Of a stretch of 64,000 nucleotides of DNA, positions 49,501 to 63,900 are shown one piece after another. The stretch is from Channa striata (taxonomy: Eukaryota > Chordata > Actinopteri > Anabantiformes > Channidae). The DNA lies in NCBI GenBank assembly GCA_033026295.1, contig JAUPFM010000107.1, positions 1 through 64,000 on the forward strand, written 5' to 3'. The first letter of the stretch is position 1. The number at the start of each line of letters is the position of its first letter. Position numbers and translations under genes: made by a program. The notes under the pieces are model-generated. The model did not search any database, was not told where the DNA came from, and worked only from the letters and a program-made list of their open reading frames with translations.

Positions 49501-50910
49501 AATAAAACTGTGTCTGCCTTCTTATTTAGCCTAAATCCAGTCAGCAGAACATAAAAATAAGTTTGTGGGATGTTTCCTTAAAAGACAGTAAATGCATGTA
49601 ATTCAAACATCCTCTTATGCTCGCAATCGCCTTTTCTCAGCGAGAAAATGCTGTTTTGAAGCAAAAGCTTGTATTGAACAATTTCTGCACCAAAGTCAAA
49701 TAAAACTGTGTCTGCCTTCTTATTTAGCCTAAATCCAGTCAGCAGAACATAAAAACAAGCTTCTGGGATGTTTCCTTAAAATTCAGTAAATATATGTAAT
49801 TCAAGCATCCTTTCATGTTACTGTTTAATCGCCTTTTCTCAGCGAGAAAAGGCTGTTTTGAAACCAATCTTGTATTGAACAATTTCTGCACCAAAGTCAA
49901 ATAAAACTGTGTCTGCCTTCTTATTTAGCCTAAATCCAGTCAGCAGAACATAAAAATAAGTTTGTGGGATGTTTCCTTAAAAGACAGTAAATGCATGTAA
50001 ATCAAGCATCTTTTTATGCTCGCAATCGCCTTTTCTCAGCGAGAAATGCTGTTTTGAAGCAAAAGCTTGTATTGAACAATTTCTGCACCAAAGTCAAATA
50101 AAACTGTGTCTGCCTTCTTATTTAGCCTAAATCCAGTCAGCAGAACATAAAAATATGCTTGTGGGATGTTTCCTTAAAAGACAGTAAATGCATGTAATTC
50201 AAGCATCCTTTTATGCTCGCAATCGCCTTTTCTCAGCGAGAAAATGCTGTTTTGAAGCCAAGCTTGTATTGAACAATTTCTGCACCAAACTCAAATAAAA
50301 CTGTGTCTGCCTTCTTATTTAGCCTAAATCCAGTCAGCAGAACATAAAAATAAGTTTGTGGGATGTTTCCTTAAAAGACAGTAAATGCATGTAATTCAAG
50401 CATCCTCTTATGCTCGCAATCGCCTTTTCTCAGCGAGAAATGCTGTTTTGAAGCAGAGCTTGTATTGAACAATTTCTGCACCAAAGTCAAATAAAACTGT
50501 GTCTGCCTTCTTATTTAGCCTAAATCCAGTCAGCAGAACATAAAAACAAGCTTCTGGGATGTTTCCTTAAAATTCAGTAAATATATGTAATTCAAGCATC
50601 CTTTTATGCTCGCAATCGCCTTTTCTCAGCGAGAAATGCTGTTTTGAAGCCTAGCTTGTATTGAACAATTTCTGCACCAAACTCAAATAAAACTGTGTCT
50701 GCCTTCTTATTTAGCCTAAATCCACTCAGGAGAGACTGAAAATAAGCTTGTGGGATGTTTCCTTAAAAGACAGTAAATGCATGTAAATCAAGCATCCTTT
50801 TATGCTCATAATCGCCTTTTCTCAGCGAGAAATGCTGTTTTGAAGCAAAAGCTTGTATTGAACAATTTCTGCACCAAAGTCAAATAAAACTGTGTCTGCC
50901 TTCTTATTTA
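49450..50910 (+). repeat. Higher-order block, copy 2 of the ~5.50-kb period duplication
   Basis: Downstream partner of about 43950-45400, with the same order of marked monomers. In the fourth monomer the cassette is the cagtcagcagaacat type rather than the cactcaggagagact type found in copy 1, an apparent patch exchange. Confidence 0.7.
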
Positions 50911-52179
50911 GCCTAAATCCAGTCAGCAGAACATAAAAACAAGCTTCTGGGATGTTTCCTTAAAATTCAGTAAATGCATGTAATTCAAGCATCCTTTTAT
51001 GCTCACTTAATCGCCTTTTCTCAGCGAGAAAATGATGTTTTGAAGCAGAGCTTGTATTGAACAATTTCTGCACCAAACTCAAATAAAACTATGTCTGCCT
51101 TCTTATTTAGCCTAAATCCACTCAGGAGAGACTGAAAATAAGCTTGTGGGATGTTTCCTTAAAAGACAGTAAATGCATGTAATTCAAGCATCCTTTTATG
51201 CTCATAATCGCCTTTTCTCAGCGAGAAAATGCTGTTTTGAAGCCAAGCTTGTATTGAACAATTTCTGCACCAAAGTCAAATAAAACTGTGTCTGCCTTCT
51301 TATTTAGCCTAAATCCAGTCAGCAGAACATAAAAACAAGCTTGTGGGATGTTTCCTTAAAATTCAGTAAATATATGTAATTCAAGCATCCTCTTATGCTC
51401 AGAATCGCCTTTTCTCAGCGAGAAATGCTGTTTTGAAGCCAAGCTTGTATTGAACAATTTCTGCACCAAAGTCAAATAAAACTGTGTCTGCCTTCTTATT
51501 TAGCTTAAATCCAGTCAGCAGAACATAAAAACAAGCTTCTGGGATGTTTCCTTAAAATTCAGTAAATATATGTAATTCAAGCATCCTTTTATGCTCGTAA
51601 TCGCCTTTTCTCAGCGAGAAATGCTGTTTTGAAGCAGAGCTTGTATTGAACAATTTCTGCACCAAACTCAAATAAAACTGTGTCTGCCTTCTTATTTAGC
51701 CTAAATCCACTCAGGAGAGACTGAAAATAAGCTTGTGGGATGTTTCCTTAAAAGACAGTAAATGCATGTAAATCAAGCATCTTTTATGCTCGCAATCGCC
51801 TTTTCTCAGCGAGAAATGCTGTTTTGAAGCAAAAGCTTGTATTGAACAATTTCTGCACCAAAGTCAAATAAAACTGTGTCTGCCTTCTTATTTAGCCTAA
51901 ATCCACTCAGGAGAGACTGAAAATAAGCTTGTGGGATGTTTCCTTAAAAGACAGTAAATGCATGTAATTCAACATCCTCTTATGCTCGCAACGCCTTTTC
52001 TCAGCGAGAAATGCTGTTTTTAAGCAGAGGTTGTATTGAACAATTTCTGCACCAAAGTCAAATAAAACTGTGTCTGCCTTCTTATTTAGCCTAAATCCAC
52101 TCAGGAGAGACTGAAAATAAGCTTGTGGGATGTTTCCTAAAAGACAGTAAATGCATGTAAATCAAGCATCCTTTTATGC

Positions 52180-52970
52180 TCATAATCGCCTTTTCTCAGC
52201 GAGAAATGCTGTTTTGAAGCAAAGCTTGTATTGAACAATTTCTGCACCAAAGTCAAATAAAACTGTGTCTGCCTTCTTATTTAGCCTAAATCCAGTCAGC
52301 AGAACATAAAAACAAGCTTGTGGATGTTTCCTAAAAGACAGTAAATGCATGTAAATCAAGCATCTTTTTATGCTCATAATCGCCTTTTCTCAGCGAGAAA
52401 TGCTGTTTTGAAGCAAAAGCTTGTATTGAACAATTTCTGCACCAAAGTCAAATAAAACTGTGTCTGCCTTCTTATTTAGCCTAAATCCAGTCAGCAGAAC
52501 ATAAAAATATGCTTGTGGGATGTTTCCTTAAAAGACAGTAAATGCATGTAATTCAAGCATCCTTTTATGCTCTTAATCGCCTTTTCTCAGCGAGAAATGC
52601 TGTTTTGAAGCCAAGCTTGTATTGAACAATTTCTGCACCAAAGTCAAATAAAACTGTGTCTGCCTTCTTATTTAGCCTAAATCCAGTCAGCAGAACATAA
52701 AAACAAGCTTGTGGGATGTTTCCTTAAAAGACAGTAAATGCATGTAAATCAAGCATCTTTTTATGCTCATAATCGCCTTTTCTCAGCGAGAAATGCTGTT
52801 TTGAAGCAAAAGCTTGTATTGAACAATTTCTGCACCAAAGTCAAATAAAACTGTGTCTGCCTTCTTATTTAGCCTAAATCCAGTCAGCAGAACATAAAAA
52901 TATGCTTGTGGGATGTTTCCTTAAAAGACAGTAAATGCATGTAATTCAAGCATCCTTTTATGCTTTAATC
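52180..52970 (+). repeat. Two-monomer (dimer) duplication (~392 bp)
   Basis: The pair consisting of an atctttttatgctcataatcg/gcaaaagcttg monomer followed by an aaaatatgcttgtggg monomer occurs twice in a row, with the tatgcttg marker at about 52507 and 52899. This is the smallest higher-order unit I see. Confidence 0.7.
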
Positions 52971-54999
52971 GCCTTTTCTCAGCGAGAAAATGCTGTTTTA
53001 AAGCCAAGCTTGTATTGAACAATTTCTGCACCAAACTCAAATAAAACTGTGTCTGCCTTCTTATTTAGCCTAAATCCAGTCAGCAGAACATAAAAATAAG
53101 TTTGTGGGATGTTTCCTTAAAAGACAGTAAATGCATGTAATTCAAGCATCCTCTTATGCTCGCTAATCGCCTTTTCTCAGCGAGAAATGCTGTTTTGAAG
53201 CAGAGCTTGTATTGAACAATTTCTGCACCAAAGTCAAATAAAACTGTGTCTGCCTTCTTATTTAGCCTAAATCCAGTCAGCAGAACATAAAAACAAGCTT
53301 CTGGGATGTTTCCTTAAAATTCAGTAAATATATGTAATTCAAGCATCCTTTTATGCTTTAATCGCCTTTTCTCAGCGAGAAATGCTGTTTTGAAGCCTAG
53401 CTTGTATTGAACAATTTCTGCACCAAACTCAAATAAAACTGTGTCTGCCTTCTTATTTAGCCTAAATCCACTCAGGAGAGACTGAAAATAAGCTTGTGGG
53501 ATGTTTCCTTAAAAGACAGTAAATGCATGTAAATCAAGCATCCTTTTATGCTCGCAATCGCCTTTTCTCAGCGAGAAATGCTGTTTTGAAGCAAAAGCTT
53601 GTATTGAACAATTTCTGCACCAAAGTCAAATAAAACTGTGTCTGCCTTCTTATTTAGCCTAAATCCAGTCAGCAGAACATAAAAACAAGCTTCTGGGATG
53701 TTTCCTTAAAATTCAGTAAATGCATGTAATTCAAGCATCCTTTTATGCTCATAATCGCCTTTTCTCAGCGAGAAAATGATGTTTTGAAGCCTAGCTTGTA
53801 TTGAACAATTTCTGCACCAAAATCAAATAAAACTGTGTCTGCCTTCTTATTTAGCCTAAATCCACTCAGGAGAGACTGAAAATAAGCTTGTGGATGTTTC
53901 CTTAAAAGACAGTAAATGCATGTAATTCAAGCATCCTTTTATGCTCACTTAATCGCCTTTTCTCAGCGAGAAATGCTGTTTTGAAGCAAAAGCTTGTATT
54001 GAACAATTTCTGCACCAAAGTCAAATAAAACTGTGTCTGCCTTCTTATTTAGCCTAAATCCAGTCAGCAGAACATAAAAACAAGCTTCTGGGATGTTTCC
54101 TTAAAATTCAGTAAATGCATGTAATTCAAGCATCCTTTTATGCTCATAATCGCCTTTTCTCAGCGAGAAAATGATGTTTTGAAGCAGAGCTTGTATTGAA
54201 CAATTTCTGCACCAAACTCAAATAAAACTGTGTCTGCCTTCTTATTTAGCCTAAATCCACTCAGGAGAGACTGAAAATAAGCTTGTGGGATGTTTACTTA
54301 AAAGACAGTAAATGCATGTAATTCAAGCATCCTTTTATGCTCATAATCGCCTTTTCTCAGCGAGAAAATGCTGTTTTGAAGCCAAGCTTGTATTGAACAA
54401 TTTCTGCACCAAATTCAAATAAAACTGTGTCTGCCTTCTTATTTAGCCTAAATCCAGTCAGCAGAAAATAAAAATAAGCTTGTGGGATGTTTCCTTAAAA
54501 GACAGTAAATGCACGTAATTCAAGCATCCTTTTATGCTCGCAATCGCCTTTTCTCAGCGAGAAATGCTGTTTTGAAGCCAAGCTTGTATTGAACAATTTC
54601 TGCACCAAAGTCAAATAAAACTGTGTCTGCCTTCTTATTTAGCCTAAATCCAGTCAGCAGAACATAAAAACAAGCTTCTGGGATGTTTCCTTAAAATTCA
54701 GTAAATATATGTAATTCAAGCATCCTTTTATGCTCGCAATCGCCTTTTCTCAGCGAGAAATGCTGTTTTGAAGCCAAGCTTGTATTGAACAATTTCTGCA
54801 CCAAAGTCAAATAAAACTGTGTCTGCCTTCTTATTTAGCCTAAATCCACTCAGGAGAGACTGAAAATAAGCTTGTGGGATGTTTCCTTAAAAGACAGTAA
54901 ATGCATGTAAATCAAGCATCTTTTTATGCTCGCAATCGCCTTTTCTCAGCGAGAAATGCTGTTTTGAAGAAAAAACTTGTATTGAACAATTTCTGCACC

Positions 55000-57900
55000 A
55001 AACTCAAATAAAACTGTGTCTGCCTTCTTATTTAGCCTAAATCCAGTCAGCAGAACATAAAAATAAGTTTGTGGGATGTTTCCTTAAAAGACAGTAAATG
55101 CATGTAATTCAAGCATCCTCTTATGCTCATAATCGCCTTTTCTCAGCGAGAAATGCTGTTTTGAAGCAGAGCTTGTATTGAACAATTTCTGCACCAAAGT
55201 CAAATAAAACTGTGTCTGCCTTCTTATTTAGCCTAAATCCAGTCAGCAGAACATAAAAACAAGCTTCTGGGATGTTTCCTTAAAAGACAGTAAATGCATG
55301 TAATTCAAGCATCCTTTTATGCTCATAATCGCCTTTTCTCAGCGAGAAAATGCTGTTTTGAAGCCAAGCTTGTATTGAACAATTTCTGCACCAAATTCAA
55401 ATAAAACTGTGTCTGCCTTCTTATTTAGCCTAAATCCAGTCAGCAGAACATAAAAATAAGTTTGTGGGATGTTTCCTTAAAAGACAGTAAATGCATGTAA
55501 TTCAAGCATCCTCTTATGCTCGCAATCGCCTTTTCTCAGCGAGAAATGCTGTTTTGAAGCAGAGCTTGTATTGAACAATTTCTGCACCAAAGTCAAATAA
55601 AACTGTGTCTGCCTTCTTATTTAGCCTAAATCCAGTCAGCAGAACATAAAAACAAGCTTCTGGGATGTTTCCTTAAAATTCAGTAAATATATGTAATTCA
55701 AGCATCCTTTTATGCTACTTAATCGCCTTTTCTCAGCGAGAAATGCTGTTTTGAAGCCAAGCTTGTATTGAACAATTTCTGCACCAAAGTCAAATAAAAC
55801 TGTGTCTGCCTTCTTATTTAGCCTAAATCCAGTCAGCAGAACATAAAAACAAGCTTGTGGGATGTTTCCTTAAAAGACAGTAAATGCATGTAAATCAAGC
55901 ATCTTTTATGCTCATAATCGCCTTTTCTCAGCGAGAAATGCTGTTTTGAAGCAAAAGCTTGTATTGAACAATTTCTGCACCAAAGTCAAATAAAACTGTG
56001 TCTGCCTTCTTATTTAGCCTAAATCCAGTCAGCAGAACATAAAAATATGCTTGTGGATGTTTCCTTAAAAGACAGTAAATGCATGTAATTCAAGCATCCT
56101 TTTATGCTGCAATCGCCTTTTCTCAGCGAGAAAATGCTGTTTTGAAGCCAAGCTTGTATTGAACAATTTCTGCACCAAACTCAAATAAAACTGTGTCTGC
56201 CTTCTTATTTAGCCTAAATCCAGTCAGCAGAACATAAAAATAAGTTTGTGGGATGTTTCCTTAAAAGACAGTAAATGCATGTAATTCAAGCATCCTCTTA
56301 TGCTCGCAATCGCCTTTTCTCAGCGAGAAATGCTGTTTTGAAGCAGAGCTTGTATTGAACAATTTCTGCACCAAAGTCAAATAAAACTGTGTCTGCCTTC
56401 TTATTTAGCCTAAATCCAGTCAGCAGAACATAAAAACAAGCTTCTGGGATGTTTCCTTAAAATTCAGTAAATATATGTAATTCAAGCATCCTTTTATGCT
56501 CGCTTAATCGCCTTTTCTCAGCGAGAAATGCTGTTTTGAAGCCTAGCTTGTATTGAACAATTTCTGCACCAAACTCAAATAAAACTGTGTCTGCCTTCTT
56601 ATTTAGCCTAAATCCACTCAGGAGAGACTGAAAATAAGCTTGTGGGATGTTTCCTTAAAAGACAGTAAATGCATGTAAATCAAGCATCCTTTTATGCTCA
56701 TAATCGCCTTTTCTCAGCGAGAAATGCTGTTTTGAAGCAAAAGCTTGTATTGAACAATTTCTGCACCAAAGTCAAATAAAACTGTGTCTGCCTTCTTATT
56801 TAGCCTAAATCCAGTCAGCAGAACATAAAAACAAGCTTCTGGGATGTTTCCTTAAAATTCAGTAAATGCATGTAATTCAAGCATCCTTTTATGCTCATAA
56901 TCGCCTTTTCTCAGCGAGAAAATGATGTTTTGAAGCAGAGCTTGTATTGAACAATTTCTGCACCAAACTCAAATAAAACTGTGTCTGCCTTCTTATTTAG
57001 CCTAAATCCACTCAGGAGAGACTGAAAATAAGCTTGTGGGATGTTTCCTTAAAAGACAGTAAATGCATGTAATTCAAGCATCCTTTTATGCTCGCATAAT
57101 CGCCTTTTCTCAGCGAGAAATGCTGTTTTGAAGCCAAGCTTGTATTGAACAATTTCTGCACCAAAGTCAAATAAAACTGTGTCTGCCTTCTTATTTAGCC
57201 TAAATCCAGTCAGCAGAACATAAAAACAAGCTTGTGGGATGTTTCCTTAAAAGACAGTAAATGCATGTAAATCAAGCATCTTTTTATGCTCGCAATCGCC
57301 TTTTCTCAGCGAGAAATGCTGTTTTGAAGCAAAAGCTTGTATTGAACAATTTCTGCACCAAAGTCAAATAAAACTGTGTCTGCCTTCTTATTTAGCCTAA
57401 ATCCAGTCAGCAGAACATAAAAACAAGCTTCTGGGATGTTTCCTTAAAATTCAGTAAATATATGTAATTCAAGCATCCTTTTATGCTCGCAATCGCCTTT
57501 TCTCAGCGAAATGCTGTTTTGAAGCCAAGCTTGTATTGAACAATTTCTGCACCAAAGTCAAATAAAACTGTGTCTGCCTTCTTATTTAGCCTAAATCCAC
57601 TCAGGAGAGACTGAAAATAAGCTTGTGGGATGTTTCCTTAAAAGACAGTAAATGCATGTAAATCAAGCATCTTTTATGCTCGCAATCGCCTTTTCTCAGC
57701 GAGAAATGCTGTTTTGAAGCAAAAGCTTGTATTGAACAATTTCTGCACCAAACTCAAATAAAACTGTGTCTGCCTTCTTATTTAGCCTAAATCCAGTCAG
57801 CAGAACATAAAAATAAGTTTGTGGGATGTTTCCTTAAAAGACAGTAAATGCATGTAATTCAAGCATCCTCTTATGCTCATAATCGCCTTTTCTCAGCGAG

Positions 57901-60900
57901 AAATGCTGTTTTGAAGCAGAGCTTGTATTGAACAATTTCTGCACCAAAGTCAAATAAAACTGTGTCTGCCTTCTTATTTAGCCTAAATCCAGTCAGCAGA
58001 ACATAAAAACAAGCTTCTGGGATGTTTCCTTAAAAGACAGTAAATGCATGTAATTCAAGCATCCTTTTATGCTCGCAATCGCCTTTTCTCAGCGAGAAAA
58101 TGCTGTTTTGAAGCCAAGCTTGTATTGAACAATTTCTGCACCAAATTCAAATAAAACTGTGTCTGCCTTCTTATTTAGCCTAAATCCAGTCAGCAGAACA
58201 TAAAAATAAGTTTGTGGGATGTTTCCTTAAAAGACAGTAAATGCATGTAATTCAAGCATCCTCTTATGCTCATAATCGCCTTTTCTCAGCGAGAAATGCT
58301 GTTTTGAAGCAGAGCTTGTATTGAACAATTTCTGCACCAAAGTCAAATAAAACTGTGTCTGCCTTCTTATTTAGCCTAAATCCAGTCAGCAGAACATAAA
58401 AACAAGCTTCTGGGATGTTTCCTTAAAATTCAGTAAATATATGTAATTCAAGCATCCTTTTATGCTCGTAATCGCCTTTTCTCAGCGAGAAATGCTGTTT
58501 TGAAGCCAAGCTTGTATTGAACAATTTCTGCACCAAAGTCAAATAAAACTGTGTCTGCCTTCTTATTTAGCCTAAATCCAGTCAGCAGAACATAAAAACA
58601 AGCTTGTGGGATGTTTCCTTAAAAGACAGTAAATGCATGTAAATCAAGCATCTTTTTATGCTCATAATCGCCTTTTCTCAGCGAGAAATGCTGTTTTGAA
58701 GCAAAAGCTTGTATTGAACAATTTCTGCACCAAAGTCAAATAAAACTGTGTCTGCCTTCTTATTTAGCCTAAATCCAGTCAGCAGAACATAAAAATATGC
58801 TTGTGGGATGTTTCCTTAAAAGACAGTAAATGCATGTAATTCAAGCATCCTTTTATGCTCGTAATCGCCTTTTCTCAGCGAGAAAATGCTGTTTTGAAGC
58901 CAAGCTTGTATTGAACAATTTCTGCACCAAACTCAAATAAAACTGTGTCTGCCTTCTTATTTAGCCTAAATCCAGTCAGCAGAACATAAAAACAAGCTTC
59001 TGGGATGTTTCCTTAAAATTCAGTAAATATATGTAATTCAAGCATCCTTTTATGCTCATAATCGCCTTTTCTCAGCGAGAAATGCTGTTTTGAAGCCTAG
59101 CTTGTATTGAACAATTTCTGCACCAAACTCAAATAAAACTGTGTCTGCCTTCTTATTTAGCCTAAATCCACTCAGGAGAGACTGAAAATAAGCTTGTGGG
59201 ATGTTTCCTTAAAAGACAGTAAATGCATGTAAATCAAGCATCCTTTTATGCTCATAATCGCCTTTTCTCAGCGAGAAATGCTGTTTTGAAGCAAAAGCTT
59301 GTATTGAACAATTTCTGCACCAAAGTCAAATAAAACTGTGTCTGCCTTCTTATTTAGCCTAAATCCAGTCAGCAGAACATAAAAACAAGCTTCTGGGATG
59401 TTTCCTTAAAATTCAGTAAATGCATGTAATTCAAGCATCCTTTTATGCTCTAATCGCCTTTTCTCAGCGAGAAAATGATGTTTTGAAGCAGAGCTTGTAT
59501 TGAACAATTTCTGCACCAAACTCAAATAAAACTGTGTCTGCCTTCTTATTTAGCCTAAATCCACTCAGGAGAGACTGAAAATAAGCTTGTGGGATGTTTC
59601 CTTAAAAGACAGTAAATGCATGTAATTCAAGCATCCTTTTATGCTCGTAATCGCCTTTTCTCAGCGAGAAATGCTGTTTTGAAGCCAAGCTTGTATTGAA
59701 CAATTTCTGCACCAAAGTCAAATAAAACTGTGTCTGCCTTCTTATTTAGCCTAAATCCACTCAGGAGAGACTGAAAATAAGCTTGTGGGATGTTTCCTTA
59801 AAAGACAGTAAATGCATGTAAATCAAGCATCTTTTATGCTCGCAATCGCCTTTTCTCAGCGAGAAATGCTGTTTTGAAGCAAAAGCTTGTATTGAACAAT
59901 TTCTGCACCAAACTCAAATAAAACTGTGTCTGCCTTCTTATTTAGCCTAAATCCAGTCAGCAGAACATAAAAATAAGTTTGTGGATGTTTCCTTAAAAGA
60001 CAGTAAATGCATGTAATTCAAGCATCCTCTTATGCTCTAATCGCCTTTTCTCAGCGAGAAATGCTGTTTTGAAGCAGAGCTTGTATTGAACAATTTCTGC
60101 ACCAAAGTCAAATAAAACTGTGTCTGCCTTCTTATTTAGCCTAAATCCAGTCAGCAGAACATAAAAACAAGCTTCTGGGATGTTTCCTTAAAAGACAGTA
60201 AATGCATGTAATTCAAGCATCCTTTTATGCTCGTAATCGCCTTTTCTCAGCGAGAAAATGCTGTTTTGAAGCCAAGCTTGTATTGAACAATTTCTGCACC
60301 AAATTCAAATAAAACTGTGTCTGCCTTCTTATTTAGCCTAAATCCAGTCAGCAGAACATAAAAATAAGTTTGTGGGATGTTTCCTTAAAAGACAGTAAAT
60401 GCATGTAATTCAAGCATCCTCTTATGCTCAATCGCCTTTTCTCAGCGAGAAATGCTGTTTTGAAGCAGAGCTTGTATTGAACAATTTCTGCACCAAAGTC
60501 AAATAAAACTGTGTCTGCCTTCTTATTTAGCCTAAATCCAGTCAGCAGAACATAAAAACAAGCTTCTGGGATGTTTCCTTAAAATTCAGTAAATATATGT
60601 AATTCAAGCATCCTTTTATGCTCGCAATCGCCTTTTCTCAGCGAGAAATGCTGTTTTGAAGCCAAGCTTGTATTGAACAATTTCTGCACCAAAGTCAAAT
60701 AAAACTGTGTCTGCCTTCTTATTTAGCCTAAATCCAGTCAGCAGAACATAAAAACAAGCTTGTGGGATGTTTCCTTAAAAGACAGTAAATGCATGTAAAT
60801 CAAGCATCTTTTATGCTCGTAATCGCCTTTTCTCAGCGAGAAATGCTGTTTTGAAGCAAAAGCTTGTATTGAACAATTTCTGCACCAAAGTCAAATAAAA

Positions 60901-63900
60901 CTGTGTCTGCCTTCTTATTTAGCCTAAATCCAGTCAGCAGAACATAAAAATATGCTTGTGGGATGTTTCCTTAAAAGACAGTAAATGCATGTAATTCAAG
61001 CATCCTTTTATGCTTAATCGCCTTTTCTCAGCGAGAAAATGCTTTTTGAAGCCAAGCTTGTATTGAACAATTTCTGCACCAAACTCAAATAAAACTGTGT
61101 CTGCCTTCTTATTTAGCCTAAATCCAGTCAGCAGAACATAAAAATAAGTTTGTGGGATGTTTCCTTAAAAGACAGTAAATGCATGTAATTCAAGCATCCT
61201 CTTATGCTCATAATCGCCTTTTCTCAGCGAGAAATGCTGTTTTGAAGCAGAGCTTGTATTGAACAATTTCTGCACCAAAGTCAAATAAAACTGTGTCTGC
61301 CTTCTTATTTAGCCTAAATCCAGTCAGCAGAACATAAAAACAAGCTTCTGGGATGTTTCCTTAAAATTCAGTAAATATATGTAATTCAAGCATCCTTTTA
61401 TGCTCGTAATCGCCTTTTCTCAGCGAGAAATGCTGTTTTGAAGCCTAGCTTGTATTGAACAATTTCTGCACCAAACTCAAATAAAACTGTGTCTGCCTTC
61501 TTATTTAGCCTAAATCCACTCAGGAGAGACTGAAAATAAGCTTGTGGGATGTTTCCTTAAAAGACAGTAAATGCATGTAAATCAAGCATCCTTTTATGCT
61601 CATAATCGCCTTTTCTCAGCGAGAAATGCTGTTTTGAAGCAAAAGCTTGTATTGAACAATTTCTGCACCAAAGTCAAATAAAACTGTGTCTGCCTTCTTA
61701 TTTAGCCTAAATCCAGTCAGCAGAACATAAAAACAAGCTTCTGGGATGTTTCCTTAAAATTCAGTAAATGCATGTAATTCAAGCATCCTTTTATGCTCAG
61801 TAATCGCCTTTTCTCAGCGAGAAAATGATGTTTTGAAGCAGAGCTTGTATTGAACAATTTCTGCACCAAACTCAAATAAAACTGTGTCTGCCTTCTTATT
61901 TAGCCTAAATCCACTCAGGAGAGACTGAAAATAAGCTTGTGGGATGTTTCCTTAAAAGACAGTAAATGCATGTAATTCAAGCATCCTTTTATGCTACTTA
62001 ATCGCCTTTTCTCAGCGAGAAATGCTGTTTTGAAGCCAAGCTTGTATTGAACAATTTCTGCACCAAAGTCAAATAAAACTGTGTCTGCCTTCTTATTTAG
62101 CCTAAATCCAGTCAGCAGAACATAAAAACAAGCTTGTGGGATGTTTCCTTAAAAGACAGTAAATGCATGTAAATCAAGCATCTTTTATGCTCTTAATCGC
62201 CTTTTCTCAGCGAGAAATGCTGTTTTGAAGCAAAAGCTTGTATTGAACAATTTCTGCACCAAAGTCAAATAAAACTGTGTCTGCCTTCTTATTTAGCCTA
62301 AATCCAGTCAGCAGAACATAAAAATATGCTTGTGGATGTTTCCTTAAAAGACAGTAAATGCATGTAATTCAAGCATCCTTTTATGCTCGCAATCGCCTTT
62401 TCTCAGCGAGAAAATGCTGTTTTGAAGCCAAGCTTGTATTGAACAATTTCTGCACCAAACTCAAATAAAACTGTGTCTGCCTTCTTATTTAGCCTAAATC
62501 CAGTCAGCAGAACATAAAAATAAGCTTGTGGGATGTTTCCTTAAAAGACAGTAAATGCATGTAATTCAAGCATCCTTTTATGCTCGCAATCGCCTTTTCT
62601 CAGAGAGAAAATGCTGTTTTGAAGCCAAGCTTGTATTGAACAATTTCTGCACCAAATTCAAATAAAACTGTGTCTGCCTTCTTATTTAGCCTAAATCCAG
62701 TCAGCAGAACATAAAAATAAATTTGTGGGATGTTTCCTTAAAAGACAGTAAATGCATGTAAATCAAGCATCTTTTTATGCTCGCAATCGCCTTTTCTCAG
62801 CGAGAAATGCTGTTTTGAAGCAAAAGCTTGTATTGAACAATTTCTGCACCAAACTCAAATAAAACTGTGTCTGCCTTCTTATTCAGCCTAAATCCAGTCA
62901 GCAGAACATAAAAATAAGTTTGTGGGATGTTTCCTTAAAAGACAGTAAATGCATGTAATTCAAGCATCCTCTTATGCTCGCAATCGCCTTTTCTCAGCGA
63001 GAAATGCTGTTTTGAAGCAAAAGCTTGTATTGAACAATTTCTGCACCAAAGTCAAATAAAACTGTGTCTGCCTTCTTATTTAGCCTAAATCCAGTCAGCA
63101 GAACATAAAAACAAGCTTCTGGGATGTTTCCTTAAAATTCAGTAAATGCATGTAATTCAAGCATCCTTTTATGCTCTTAATCGCCTTTTCTCAGCGAGAA
63201 AATGATGTTTTGAAGCAGAGCTTGTATTGAACAATTTCTGCACCAAACTCAAATAAAACTGTGTCTGCCTTCTTATTTAGCCTAAATCCACTCAGGAGAG
63301 ACTGAAAATAAGCTTGTGGGATGTTTCCTTAAAAGACAGTAAATGCATGTAAATCAAGCATCCTCTTATGCTCGCAATCGCCTTTTCTCAGCGAGAAATG
63401 CTGTTTTGAAGCAGAGCTTGTATTGAACAATTTCTGCACCAAAGTCAAATAAAACTGTGTCTGCCTTCTTATTTAGCCTAAATCCAGTCAGCAGAACATA
63501 AAAACAAGCTTCTGGGATGTTTCCTTAAAATTCAGTAAATATATGTAATTCAAGCATCCTTTTATGCTCGCAATCGCCTTTTCTCAGCGAGAAATGCTGT
63601 TTTGAAGCCAAGCTTGTATTGAACAATTTCTGCACCAAAGTCAAATAAAACTGTGTCTGCCTTCTTATTTAGCCTAAATCCAGTCAGCAGAACATAAAAA
63701 CAAGCTTGTGGGATGTTTCCTTAAAAGACAGTAAATGCATGTAAATCAAGCATCTTTTTATGCTCGCAATCGCCTTTTCTCAGCGAGAAATGCTGTTTTG
63801 AAGCAAAAGCTTGTATTGAACAATTTCTGCACCAAAGTCAAATAAAACTGTGTCTGCCTTCTTATTTAGCCTAAATCCAGTCAGCAGAACATAAAAATAT

